DNA from: Lewinellaceae bacterium
Lineage (GTDB): Bacteria; Bacteroidota; Bacteroidia; Chitinophagales; Saprospiraceae
Length of the DNA stretch: 64,000 bases
Reading direction: 5' to 3'
Assembly: GCA_020636005.1 (NCBI GenBank)
Contig: JACJYR010000003.1
Coordinates: forward strand, 434,001 to 498,000
Numbering within the stretch: the stretch's first letter is position 1; each line of letters starts with the position of its first letter. A program made the position numbers and the translations under genes. A model generated the notes under the pieces. It was not told the origin of the DNA, made no database searches, and worked only from the letters and a program-made list of their open reading frames with translations. Shown here piece by piece: positions 10,301 through 18,540 of this stretch.

Positions 10301-13300
10301 CACATCCCCGTCAATATCTACCACATTGGAGGCGGTCAGTACAGTGGACATGCCTTCGCAAAAACTGCCTGCTCCGTTTACGGCAACAACTTGGGGTAAA
10401 GCTGTGCCAGGGGCACAATAGTATTCCCGCCATTCGGGGATACCGTTTCCGTTTGGATCGGGGCAAGGCTCGCCATTGGGGCACTCATCCTCATCGTAAA
10501 GCCCATCGCCGTCCGTATCGTCATCGTCCACGTCAAAGAGACCGTCTCCGTCCGTATCCGGGCAGGGCATTCCCGTCTCGCATTCATAACTATCGGAGAT
10601 GCCATCGCCATCCCGGTCGGGATCCTGGAAGTCCCAGATGCCATCATTGTCCCAATCCCTGCATGGAGTGGCAATGGGGCATTCCTCGACATCAAATATG
10701 CCATCGTTGTCACTGTCGAGTTGTTGGAAATCAGCCAGGCCGTTGCCATCCGTATCGGTGGGTATTGAAGTGGTTAAATAGCCAGTTGCCTGGCCATTAG
10801 CGTTGACAACCGGCGTACCAGTACCAATGATTCCATCAAAATCCGGGTCGGGTTTGTTGGCTTCTGTCACGTCGTTGATGCCATCGCCATCGCTTTCCAA
10901 TTGGCGGAAATCGGGTATTCCGTCCCCATCTGTATCAGTAGGCTGGGAAGTGGGGGCAGAGAGAGATGCCTGGCCAAAGGAGTTAACAGCAGGGATGCCG
11001 GTGCCGATCCTTCCATCATTGTCGGCATCTGATTTATTGGTTTCTGCCACATCGTTGATGCCATCGTTGTCGGAATCCAGGTCACGGTAGTCCCTGACGT
11101 TGTCATTGTCGGTATCCTGCGGTTGGGAGGTAGTGGAGAGCTGCGTACCTGTATTGTCGCTGGCAGGCAACCCATCCAAATCAACAGCAGGCGCACCGAT
11201 TCCCGGCCAACCGTCGTTGTCGGGGTCGTTGCCGTTGGCTTCCCGCACATCATTGATGCCGTCGTTGTCGCTGTCCAAATCGAGAAAATCCGGAACGGTA
11301 TCATTGTCTGTATCTGGGGCGTTGGAAGCCGTGCCGGTGGCTTTTCCGTCGGTATTCACAGCAGGGATACCTGTTCCGATAATAGCATCATTATCAGGGT
11401 CGGCGTTGCCTGCTTCTTCCACATCGTTGATAAGATCGTTGTCGGAATCGAGGTCGTGCCAATCAGCCACCCCGTCCCCGTCAGTATCTTTTGGTAGGGG
11501 AATGGGTAGGTTGGTAATGATAGGGTTGATTTGAACAACCAGGCCGTTGATACCGACGGAGGTAAGTGTTCCATTGATGTCGTCAATCCTGCCGTTGTTG
11601 TCCGCATCGAAATGCAAATATCCAGCTTCGGCAACGTCGTGGATGCCGTCGTTGTCGCTGTCCAGGTCGTCGTGGTCGGGAACGCCGTCCACATCTTTGT
11701 CCCAACGAGTGTAAGTTTCAACGGCATTGAGGTCGTCGGGGTCGGAGGCAATGGCATTGAACAACCCATTTTGGCCAAAATCAATCGGTGGCCCGTCAAT
11801 GACACCATTCCCGTCAGCGTCGGGCTGATGGTGGCCAGCTTCCACTAAGTCCGTGATACCGTCATTGTCGCTGTCCAAATCCAAATGGTCGGGGACACCG
11901 TCCCTGTCCGTATCATAAATGGATTCAATTTTATCGCAGATGCCATCGCCATCCACATCGGTACAGGGGTTGTTGACCATCGGGTCGTTAGCATCCCGGA
12001 AATTCAATACGCCATCCGTATCTTCGTCGTGGCTGGGGTCGAGGCCGCCTGGCAGGCAGCCAAAACCGCCGTCCGGGTTGCAAAATTCCTTTTTGTCGGG
12101 AACGCCATCGTTGTCGTCATCAATGTCAACGATGTCGGGGATGCCATCCATGTCGTGGTCTTCGCCGCCCGTGCAGTCTTCTGTCACAACGATAACAAAC
12201 TCACCGACCCCGGAGCCATTGAACTCAAAATAGGTCCAGTAATCCAGAATCAGGTCATTGCCAAAACCATTCTGGTAGGTGAAAGGAACAGTGGTGGCCT
12301 GTGCGTGGCCTGGAGTCCCGTTTCCACTGACAGGGCCGCCAATGGGCGTATGGTCATAGAAAAATACGTTGGGATTGGGAGAAGGAATGCTTGGGTGCAG
12401 GTTGAAGGTCACGCCACCTGAATTGTTCTCTACGTCCGTTAGCAAAATGTGCGTTTCACCTCCCCTGACTGTCAACAGGTAGTTGAGGTAAAAGCTTTGG
12501 TTGACTGAGACTGTATTTCCCAAACCATCTTTCCCATCCCAAAAAATAGAATTGCTGCCCTGATCGATTTGCTGGAACAACTGCCTGTCCACCGGATCGT
12601 CAAATTGGTTATTGTTGTTGATATCCAATTTGAGGGTCGCCGTTCCGCCGATGGAGGCATTGAAACCAATAAACGCCCCCACGCCGACCTGATAAGTGCC
12701 GGGATCGCAGGGATCCCCGTTTGAGCTAAGTGAGATAAGTTTAAAATCGGTTACAGCTACGGAAAGGTCGGCGGGTTTTTTATAAAGCCAGGTGAAATGG
12801 GTGTTGTGCCTGAACACATCTGTTGTTTTTGCTTCAAAGGGCATCAGGGTGTCCGGAAATGAAAAGAAAATCTTGTTGTTGATAATGGCACCGTTGTCAT
12901 AATCCTGAGCTTGTGGTTCGTACAGATAGTACATATCTGGCACCCATGAGGCAGGGTTCAACGATCTGTTGACCATGTTTTTGGGCTGGGAGGTGTAGGT
13001 GGGTTGCAGGTTGCTGTACACCAGGCCGCTTGAGTTGGAAGATATGGGGAAGCGGAAGGGGTCCGCATCATGGAATTTCACCTCAAAAATAAAACCTCCT
13101 TTGGTAAGGATATGAAAAATGGGGGATGTATTGTAGCCGTTGTCATTAATGACGGTGATGTACTCATTGGTATAAACCCGGCCTGATTTGAGCAGCCCGC
13201 CTTGATCGCCAGGCTGGTTTTGGGAAACGGTGATGTCCCATGCCAGTACTACCCTTGGGATGTTGGGCTGGTTAGCACTACGGGTCCAGTTGGCTGCGTT

Positions 13301-13792
13301 CAAAATATTTGGAAAATCTGCCGGCGAGTATAGCGGAAAACCGAAATAAACCGTCCAAATGCCCCCCTGGCCTTGGGGTACCTGGATGACACCTGGTGTA
13401 TATCCCAACGTATCGCCTACCGGGCCGCCAATTGGCCCTTTTATTTCTTGGGCCCTGTTGTAAATGACACCAATACCGTTGGACCCATTGAAAGTTTGCA
13501 CCAACACCCCGTCTGGGTTGAAGACGCTGATAAAACCGTTGTGTATGCCCAGGTGGCTGGAGCCAATGTTAATGAATTCGCCTTCTGCGGCATATACTTT
13601 CATCTGCTGGGAATCCCTTGTATCGAGGAACATCCGGTACCCTGGATAATCGATGAAGTTTTTAGAACCTTCTGCTGAGGCAAAATGGCTGGTCAACGTC
13701 ATGCAGCCAAGCAATCCGAGTTTTACAGCTACATGAAAAGGATTTAGTTTTTTCTTTGAGAAAAGAGAAAGACAAAGGAGGGGGAATCGCAT
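7364..13792 (-). CDS. Giant T9SS surface protein with TSP3 and Ig-like repeats and gliding-motility C-terminal domain
   Basis: 2142 residues, first gene of the operon with porP/sprF-like and ompA-like genes. A signal peptide (about 1-41, ending SHFASAEG) precedes an N-terminal beta-rich region to about residue 500. Residues about 540-1130 are thrombospondin type 3-like calcium-binding repeats (DTDGDGVADWHDLDSDND style, with longer units of about 67-70 residues containing IGTGIPAVN). Residues about 1140-1230 hold a divergent Ig/PKD-like domain, about 1229-1874 seven closely similar Ig-like repeats, then another divergent one. The C-terminus (about 2045-2142) has NIITPNGDGTNDAFFVN and IKIFNRWGDLVYQS, the gliding-motility-associated type B sorting domain that directs export through the T9SS. 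It is probably a cell-surface adhesin, by analogy with SprB. The start is ATG at 13792. Confidence 0.9.
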   Translation of the reverse strand: MRFPLLCLSLFSKKKLNPFHVAVKLGLLGCMTLTSHFASAEGSKNFIDYPGYRMFLDTRDSQQMKVYAAEGEFINIGSSHLGIHNGFISVFNPDGVLVQTFNGSNGIGVIYNRAQEIKGPIGGPVGDTLGYTPGVIQVPQGQGGIWTVYFGFPLYSPADFPNILNAANWTRSANQPNIPRVVLAWDITVSQNQPGDQGGLLKSGRVYTNEYITVINDNGYNTSPIFHILTKGGFIFEVKFHDADPFRFPISSNSSGLVYSNLQPTYTSQPKNMVNRSLNPASWVPDMYYLYEPQAQDYDNGAIINNKIFFSFPDTLMPFEAKTTDVFRHNTHFTWLYKKPADLSVAVTDFKLISLSSNGDPCDPGTYQVGVGAFIGFNASIGGTATLKLDINNNNQFDDPVDRQLFQQIDQGSNSIFWDGKDGLGNTVSVNQSFYLNYLLTVRGGETHILLTDVENNSGGVTFNLHPSIPSPNPNVFFYDHTPIGGPVSGNGTPGHAQATTVPFTYQNGFGNDLILDYWTYFEFNGSGVGEFVIVVTEDCTGGEDHDMDGIPDIVDIDDDNDGVPDKKEFCNPDGGFGCLPGGLDPSHDEDTDGVLNFRDANDPMVNNPCTDVDGDGICDKIESIYDTDRDGVPDHLDLDSDNDGITDLVEAGHHQPDADGNGVIDGPPIDFGQNGLFNAIASDPDDLNAVETYTRWDKDVDGVPDHDDLDSDNDGIHDVAEAGYLHFDADNNGRIDDINGTLTSVGINGLVVQINPIITNLPIPLPKDTDGDGVADWHDLDSDNDLINDVEEAGNADPDNDAIIGTGIPAVNTDGKATGTASNAPDTDNDTVPDFLDLDSDNDGINDVREANGNDPDNDGWPGIGAPAVDLDGLPASDNTGTQLSTTSQPQDTDNDNVRDYRDLDSDNDGINDVAETNKSDADNDGRIGTGIPAVNSFGQASLSAPTSQPTDTDGDGIPDFRQLESDGDGINDVTEANKPDPDFDGIIGTGTPVVNANGQATGYLTTSIPTDTDGNGLADFQQLDSDNDGIFDVEECPIATPCRDWDNDGIWDFQDPDRDGDGISDSYECETGMPCPDTDGDGLFDVDDDDTDGDGLYDEDECPNGEPCPDPNGNGIPEWREYYCAPGTALPQVVAVNGAGSFCEGMSTVLTASNVVDIDGDVVNYTWVGPNGFSFTGVAPEAGPFTVALPSLTQVNEGEYTLYLTTASGCPGDPVSVDVTVDNVPLTPALAVTEDHLCPGETLELNSTIYSGNNITYLWFFNNGSSTSLVGTTDIPTLFIPNINLDNTGVYTVQVSAGACSSLQSNAQDVTVDNILGQTPTLTANNTVLCDGQSIELNSSIFNGNNVLYSWWFNNGSGPVFLETTNLPTYFIQNANATNSGIYTVTVSVNNCVSQYSNAQDITVVSDLGGLAPTITASQDVVCEGQTIQLNSTMIPGTNLAYNWYFNDGSSNVLIGTTSNPSYFIQNATAANSGIYSVTAFNGNCLTQFSNSQPVLVNNDLSDVVPALSINQDVLCDGQTLELNSTIVSGGNITYQWWFNDGSGIVSLGTTYIPTFYINGVTPANSGIYTVTVAMGLCESQPSNAQDVLIADDFSTLTPALSVNQDYLCDGQTIELNSTIFSGGPVTYNWWFDNGNGPVLLGNTNIPTFFIPNANTSNTGIYLVTASIGSCTSQFSNAQDVVITQDLTGFTPALIVVDDVLCPGETLELNSSVVTGTNVVYNWWFNDGSGLESIGTTTVPTFFINDVGDANAGVYSVTFSVGNCTSQFSNEQNVTINDALGQAPTLSMNQSVICEGGTLELNSSIYPGTNVTYQWWFDDGTGPVALANTNIPTYFIANAAENNSGIYTVTVQTGGCVSQFSNAQNAVVQPAPSLTATNSTDAGAVACAGDLVQFNLPTIVGASYQWLGPAGFTSTLPSPAIESVQPANAGEYYALVTTQGCTFTSSLTSVFVYENVRAENDSFELQKNENLETVDLVANDFLGNVLDWNIRILTNPQHGTITNKDGFITYIPQPGYTGLDGFTYEICNKDCPGLCSEANVSIRIRGEKEIEDCFVPNIITPNGDGTNDAFFVNCLEDQFPNNSIKIFNRWGDLVYQSEPYKNDWKGTYKGDPLPPGTYFYILQLDVKVNELLQGYFTITR
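8170..10105 (-). repeat. Seven tandem Ig-like repeats of about 276 bp inside the giant surface protein gene
   Basis: Seven consecutive units of about 92 codons each follow the pattern LCDGQTIELNS...W.F.(D/N)G.G...T..PT(F/Y)FI.N......GIY.VT....C.SQ.SNAQDV. Every unit has two Cys, placed as in an Ig disulfide. Neighbouring units are similar enough at DNA level for slippage or recombination to change their number. Coordinates are approximate to the unit edges. Confidence 0.85.
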
Positions 13793-14130
13793 GGGATATT
13801 ATTTTGATAGATAAAATGGGTTAAGTCTATAAACTCTTGGTAATAAAGGGGTTGTAATACACAACAGACCTTCCTGCCTAAAGCCTGCTACATGATAAAA
13901 CATCAATCACGTTGAGGCTGCACAGTTTTCCATTGTGAGAAGCGAGAAAAAGTATGTTGAGAGAATTGCCAAAGTTGAAAATTGGCCTATGAGGATATTT
14001 TTTGAATAGACTGCTTTCAGGTGAGTGGATTCGGTAAGGAGAGGTTCAAAAATGCTGCCAAATTGAAATATTTTTTATATATGAACATCTGGTCACGAAT
14101 TGAAACCCTTTTAGGCAACAACATTTAAGA
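13793..14130. other. Divergent intergenic region, AT-rich, no gene seen
   Basis: The region separates the divergently transcribed giant surface protein gene and the UbiD-family gene. No reading frame with a plausible start and composition is seen on either strand. It should contain the promoter of the surface operon; I could not pick a convincing TAnnTTTG box for that direction. Confidence 0.5.
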
Positions 14131-14158
14131 TTGAACCAAATTCACTTTTGTAAGTTTG
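14131..14158 (+). promoter_or_regulatory. Bacteroidetes-type promoter of the UbiD-family gene
   Basis: TTG at 14131 and TAAGTTTG at 14151-14158 are separated by 17 bases, matching the Bacteroidetes -33/-7 pattern (TTG, TAnnTTTG). Transcription would start a few bases later, 25-30 bases before the ATG at 14191. This argues against the in-frame TTG at 14131 being the translation start. Confidence 0.6.
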
Positions 14159-14190
14159 GGCTTTCCTACCTATCCAATAAAACTGTACCT

Positions 14191-16011
14191 ATGTCCTACA
14201 AAAGCCTGGCAGCGTGTGTTTTGGATCTCGAGCAAAACGGAATGCTGAAGCGGATCAAAATACCAGTTGATCCAAATCTTGAAATAGCGGAAATCCATCG
14301 GCGGGTTTTTGACAGCGGAGGGCCGGCCCTCTTGTTTGAGAAGGTTGAGGGCAGTCCGTTCCCAGCCTTATCAAACTTGTACGGGACAAAAGAAAGAACG
14401 GCCTTTGTGTTCAGGCATACACTGGACAAAGTGAGGAAGGTCATAGAATTAAAAGCAGACCCGGCAAAGCTGATGCGCCAACCAGTCCAATACCTTAGCG
14501 CACCTTTTACGGCCCTCACAGCCTTGCCCATGAAAAGCTGGAATGCCCCCATCCTTTATGGAAAAACGACCATTGATAAACTGCCCCAGATCAGGTCCTG
14601 GAAGATGGATGGGGGTGCCTTCATCACCCTGCCACAAGTGTTGACCCTCCCGCCCGGCGACAAAAATATCATGCATTCCAACCTTGGCATGTACCGGATA
14701 CAACTCTCCGGCAATGACTATCTTCAAAACCAGGAGATTGGGATGCACTATCAACTTCACAGAGGCATTGGTGTGCACCATACAGCGTATAATCAAAGCG
14801 ATGAACCTTTCCGTTGCTCCATTTTTGTAGGTGGACTGCCATCCCATGCTTTTTCCGCCATAATGCCCATGCCGGAGGGATTGACAGAACTGACTTTTGC
14901 AGGGATGTTGGGCGGGCGCAGGTTCCGGTACCTTTGGAAAAATGGCCATGTGCTTTCGGCAGATGCCGATTTCGTCATCACGGGGACGATTAGGAAGGAC
15001 AGGAAGAAGCCCGAAGGCCCTTTCGGCGACCACCTGGGCTATTATTCCCTTCAACACGATTTTCCGGTCATGGAAGTGGATGCGGTCTATCACCGCAAAA
15101 ATCCAATCTGGCATTTTACCGTGGTTGGGCGCCCCCCGCAGGAGGACTCCTATTTTGGATGGCTCATCCATCAATTGGTAGAGCCGTTGACGACACAGGA
15201 ATTCCCCGGTATCAGGGAAATCCATGCGGTAGATGCCGCTGGGGTGCATCCTTTGCTGCTGGCAATTGGCAGCGAACGTTACATGCCTTTCAGGGAAAAA
15301 AAGCCGGAGGAAATTTTGGCGCAGGCCAACCATTTGCTGGGGAAAGGCCAGACTACCCTCTCCAAGTTTCTAATTATTGCCGATGGCGGAGACGATCCCA
15401 AACTAAGTGCACATGACATTGCCGGTTTTTTCAGGCACGTCCTGGAACGGATAGATTGGCGGTGGGACTTACATTTTTACACAAAAACAACTATTGATAC
15501 CCTTGACTACTCCGGCAGCGGCTGGAACGAAGGCAGCAAAGTGGTGATGGCCTGCCGTGGAGAAAAGAACAGGGAATTGAAAGCCGAATTACCCCCAGGC
15601 TTTTCTTTGCCGCCAGGTTTTGGGAACCCACAGATAGCGCAGCCGGGGATACTGATTCTTCAAGGGCCTGCCTTTCTCAAAGATAACGATGGCGAACATT
15701 TGAAAAACCTGTCATCCCACCTCGAAAAATTTGAACCGTACCTGGAGCGGCACCTTCCTATGATAGTGGTCGCCGACGACGCCTCCTTCACAGCGGCTTC
15801 CTTAAACAATTTCTTATGGGTCACCTTCACCCGGGTCAACCCCTCTCACGACATGCACGGCGTGGCATCTTTTACTGAAAATAAGCATTGGGGCTGCAAG
15901 GGTGCTTTGATTTTGGACGCCCGAAAAAAGCCACACCATGCTCCTGAATTGGAAACGGACGATGCCGTTAGTAAAAAGGTGGACAGGATACTGGAAGAGA
16001 TTGGCCAGTAA
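14191..16011 (+). CDS. UbiD-family prenyl-FMN-dependent decarboxylase
   Basis: 606 residues of the UbiD (3-octaprenyl-4-hydroxybenzoate carboxy-lyase) family, which decarboxylates aromatic or unsaturated acids using prenylated FMN made by UbiX. The catalytic segment PEGPFGDHLGYYS (about residue 288-300) carries the Glu and acidic residue pair of the family, and GGPALLFEKVEGSPFPALSNLYGTKERTA and VGRPPQEDSYFGWLIHQL are family signatures. The ATG at 14191 was chosen over an in-frame TTG 60 bases upstream because the promoter boxes lie between. No ubiX is visible in the window. The substrate is unknown; a role in menaquinone or aromatic acid metabolism is possible. Lengths of about 600 residues occur in the family, against about 490 in E. 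coli UbiD. Confidence 0.88.
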   Translation: MSYKSLAACVLDLEQNGMLKRIKIPVDPNLEIAEIHRRVFDSGGPALLFEKVEGSPFPALSNLYGTKERTAFVFRHTLDKVRKVIELKADPAKLMRQPVQYLSAPFTALTALPMKSWNAPILYGKTTIDKLPQIRSWKMDGGAFITLPQVLTLPPGDKNIMHSNLGMYRIQLSGNDYLQNQEIGMHYQLHRGIGVHHTAYNQSDEPFRCSIFVGGLPSHAFSAIMPMPEGLTELTFAGMLGGRRFRYLWKNGHVLSADADFVITGTIRKDRKKPEGPFGDHLGYYSLQHDFPVMEVDAVYHRKNPIWHFTVVGRPPQEDSYFGWLIHQLVEPLTTQEFPGIREIHAVDAAGVHPLLLAIGSERYMPFREKKPEEILAQANHLLGKGQTTLSKFLIIADGGDDPKLSAHDIAGFFRHVLERIDWRWDLHFYTKTTIDTLDYSGSGWNEGSKVVMACRGEKNRELKAELPPGFSLPPGFGNPQIAQPGILILQGPAFLKDNDGEHLKNLSSHLEKFEPYLERHLPMIVVADDASFTAASLNNFLWVTFTRVNPSHDMHGVASFTENKHWGCKGALILDARKKPHHAPELETDDAVSKKVDRILEEIGQ

Positions 16012-16017
16012 AAAAAT

Positions 16018-16046
16018 GGCCCGGCAACCATTTCGGTTGCCAGGCC
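16018..16046. terminator. Strong hairpin between convergent genes
   Basis: GGCCCGGCAACC pairs with GGTTGCCAGGCC (12 positions, one C-A mismatch) across a 5-base loop, 7 bases after the UbiD-family stop. It lies between convergent genes and probably terminates the plus-strand transcript. The remaining 16047-16135 shows nothing else. Confidence 0.6.
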
Positions 16047-16135
16047 AGGTGTTTGTTGATAATGCTTTTCGTTTCGTTTGTTGCTTGTATGGTCTTGTAA
16101 AATATTATTCTCTATGGAGGGTGTTATCTACTACG

Positions 16136-17500
16136 TTATGGCGCAGAGGGCGCAATGGGTCCAGTAATTGCCGTAGGTTTGACTGCAGGTGTCTCGTCTT
16201 CCATGAGCAGGTTCAGGTATTTATCCCGGAGGATATAAAACTCCTGTAATGCCTCAGCCGGCAACTGCTTGGCTTGTGGCAATTTCTCTTTCAGGTGGTT
16301 GACCTGCTTGCCATTTTTCCAAAACCGGAAACAAACGTGTGGCCCAGTGGCCAACCCAGAGCTGCCAACATATCCTATCACATCGCCTTGATTTACATGG
16401 ACGCCTCGCCGAATCCCTTTCCTGAATTTTGACATGTGGAGGTATTGTGTCTGATAGACTTTGTCGTGCTTGATTTTTACATAGCGCCCATTCCCTCTTG
16501 TAAATGCGGCCTCCTCGATGGTGCCATCCCCGATGGCATAAATTGGGGTGCCGTAGGGAGCGGCATAGTCCGTACCCAAGTGCGGACGGATACTTTTAAG
16601 GATAGGGTGGAACCTTTTCAAATTGTAATTGGACGAAATACGGGTAAATTTGACAGGAGATTTGAGAAAGCCTTTTTTGGCCGGCCTGCCATCAATATCA
16701 TAATAACCCTTGTAAACGCCATTGTCGAACCAAAATGAGAAATATTCTTTCCCATCTCTTTTGTAGTAAGCAGCGTGCAAATCGCCAGATCCTATAGCTT
16801 TATCCTCAATAAAGTGCTGATCGTAAATCAATTTGAATTCATCCCCTTCCTGTGTATGGCTGAAATCAACAGACCACTGAAGGGCATCTTCCATTTTTGC
16901 CGCAGCTTCAAAACTGACGCCCTGCCTTGTCAGTGCCTCCCAAAGGGATGAAACGATTTTTCCTTTGGCAGTGGTCTGCACGGAATCGACAGGTCTTTTA
17001 ACAACTTCCACTTCGCACGCCCCACGAAGGTGAAAAACCACATATTCATAGACATTGGGTTCCAACACCAAATAGGAGGGCCGGCCATCCGTTTGGTCGT
17101 TGAACATCGTAAAACCTTTGCCAGACTTGAAGTCCCGGCTGATGTCGAACTTATCCTTGCAGTTGGCAATCACCCTTTCGATACTTGGGTAGTCCACAAA
17201 ATTGGCGGCCAATAAAGACCCCAGGGTCTGGTTGCGCTGAATGCTGCCTTCATTTACCTGAAAAGTATCTGCAACGAGGCCATATTGATAGGTAGGAACA
17301 GTGATGGGAAAGGAGCCAATTTGTTCTTCCTCCAGTTCTTCAGCCGGCATCATAGTAGCCCCGACGTACAGGTTTTGTTCGTTTGAAGGATAAAACAGGG
17401 TAGCCAACAACCCCAATGCTGCACCTATGGACGCCAGGGTTTTTCGTTTGTTTTTAAAAAAACGGGCTACAGATTTTTTGACAGAACTCAGTTTGTACAC
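16136..17500 (-). CDS. Membrane-anchored M23 family peptidoglycan endopeptidase
   Basis: 454 residues. A basic N-terminus and one membrane segment (about 22-37, TLASIGAALGLLATLFYP) anchor it, an OapA/LysM-like linker region follows (about 70-290), and a LytM/M23 domain fills about 290-405. Visible metal/catalytic residues are H307 and D311 (PHLGTD), H355 (QYLHMS) and H388 (TGPHVCFRF). The last motif is normally HxH, but here the second His is Cys390. It would cleave peptide cross-links in peptidoglycan for growth or division. The start codon is GTG at 17500; no ATG lies upstream of the membrane segment, and the next Met is at residue 50. Confidence 0.87.
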   Translation of the reverse strand: MYKLSSVKKSVARFFKNKRKTLASIGAALGLLATLFYPSNEQNLYVGATMMPAEELEEEQIGSFPITVPTYQYGLVADTFQVNEGSIQRNQTLGSLLAANFVDYPSIERVIANCKDKFDISRDFKSGKGFTMFNDQTDGRPSYLVLEPNVYEYVVFHLRGACEVEVVKRPVDSVQTTAKGKIVSSLWEALTRQGVSFEAAAKMEDALQWSVDFSHTQEGDEFKLIYDQHFIEDKAIGSGDLHAAYYKRDGKEYFSFWFDNGVYKGYYDIDGRPAKKGFLKSPVKFTRISSNYNLKRFHPILKSIRPHLGTDYAAPYGTPIYAIGDGTIEEAAFTRGNGRYVKIKHDKVYQTQYLHMSKFRKGIRRGVHVNQGDVIGYVGSSGLATGPHVCFRFWKNGKQVNHLKEKLPQAKQLPAEALQEFYILRDKYLNLLMEDETPAVKPTAITGPIAPSAP

Positions 17501-17771
17501 TTAAGTAAGTTTTAGGAATGATAAACTCATTTGGTCAGTTTGATGAAAAACTGCACACTGACCATTATCAAGGCCACAAAATCTATAGGTATCCAGCAAG
17601 AAAAAATTGTAATTGTTTCGTCCCTTTGATTTAATTCTGGGGCGATTTCGGACATGGTGGGCTGCTATTGTCAACACTGAAACTTTGGCCGATTTTCCGG
17701 CAACGGGCGCAAATATAGTTTTACCCAATTAAGTTGTACAAATATTTATGTTAAAATTTCTCGTATGGTGA

Positions 17772-18386
17772 CTATTGCGGTATTTTATTCTGCTTTTCTT
17801 GCCAATTTTCTAAGGCAAGATGAAAAAAGAGTTCATTTCCCAACCTGGGCGGAATAGAATTTTGACAAACCTCCAGGGTAATGATGTGAAAATAAGGTTG
17901 AAATAATCGTTCGTACTCTGCTACTGTGCCCCCGAACGGCGGGCCTGGTGTCGGAAAGGTGGTGCCAAAAAGGAGGCCTGCCACCTGGCCACCGGAAGAC
18001 AAGAGGCGGCAGCATTGCTGGACATAGGCTGTCCTGAGTACCGGCGAAATGGCACAAAAAAAAGTTTGTTCTAAAATAAGATCGAAGTAACCAGTCAATT
18101 TGAAAAAGTCGCCAACGATTAGTTGTTGAAGGGGAAAGTCCGGGGCTTTTGTTTTTAGGGTTTGAAATGCCTCTTCTGCCCAATCGCACACAAAGACATT
18201 CGTGAAACCTTGCTGGTGCAGGTAAATGGCTTCATAGCCCTTCCCTGCGCCCGGGATAAGGATACGCAATTGCTTGTCGCTCAATTTATCAATGAAAGAT
18301 TTTATCGGAGGGGATACCTGGCCAATGTCCCAAGGGGTGTTTCCTTCCAGGTAGCGTTTGTTCCAGTAATCAGGACTGAGTTCCAT
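17772..18386 (-). CDS. Thiopurine methyltransferase-like SAM-dependent methyltransferase
   Basis: 204 residues. The N-terminal signature YWNKRYLEGNTPWDIGQVSPPI is characteristic of the TPMT-like class I methyltransferases, followed by the SAM-binding ILIPGAGKGYEAIYL (motif I) and VGDFFKL. Members methylate thiols, selenium, tellurite or other soft nucleophiles; the substrate here cannot be told. It starts at an ATG and stands alone on the minus strand, upstream of the M23 gene with a 270-base gap that holds no other gene. The length is typical for bacterial TPMT-like proteins (about 190-220). Confidence 0.87.
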   Translation of the reverse strand: MELSPDYWNKRYLEGNTPWDIGQVSPPIKSFIDKLSDKQLRILIPGAGKGYEAIYLHQQGFTNVFVCDWAEEAFQTLKTKAPDFPLQQLIVGDFFKLTGYFDLILEQTFFCAISPVLRTAYVQQCCRLLSSGGQVAGLLFGTTFPTPGPPFGGTVAEYERLFQPYFHIITLEVCQNSIPPRLGNELFFHLALENWQEKQNKIPQ

Positions 18387-18424
18387 AGGTTTGGCGGATG
18401 CTGGCGGCGTTAAGGAGGACTATC

Positions 18425-18465
18425 GGGGAGGCATTTTGAAAGACTCACTTTCGGAATGCCTCCCC
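18425..18465. terminator. Long imperfect hairpin after the LysM gene
   Basis: GGGGAGGCATT...GAAAG pairs with CTTTC..AATGCCTCCCC, a stem of about 16 pairs with a small internal loop. It lies downstream of the minus-strand LysM gene and upstream of the methyltransferase gene. There is no clear U-run on the minus strand, so it could be a processing element rather than an intrinsic terminator. Confidence 0.4.
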
Positions 18466-18540
18466 AATCTTCAAACTGGCTGTGATTTTTTTAGTCCAAT
18501 GTGTCGAAACGTTTCCCTGCCTGAGGACAGAGTATGTATA

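Noticed and set aside
8170..12170. Regular repeats considered as a CRISPR array
   Set aside because: The periods are about 200 and 276 bp, keep reading frame and encode Ig-like and calcium-binding domains; there are no short repeats with unique spacers.
14131..14190. TTG at 14131 as start of the UbiD-family gene
   Set aside because: A good -33/-7 promoter covers 14131-14158, and the conserved family start lies at the ATG at 14191.
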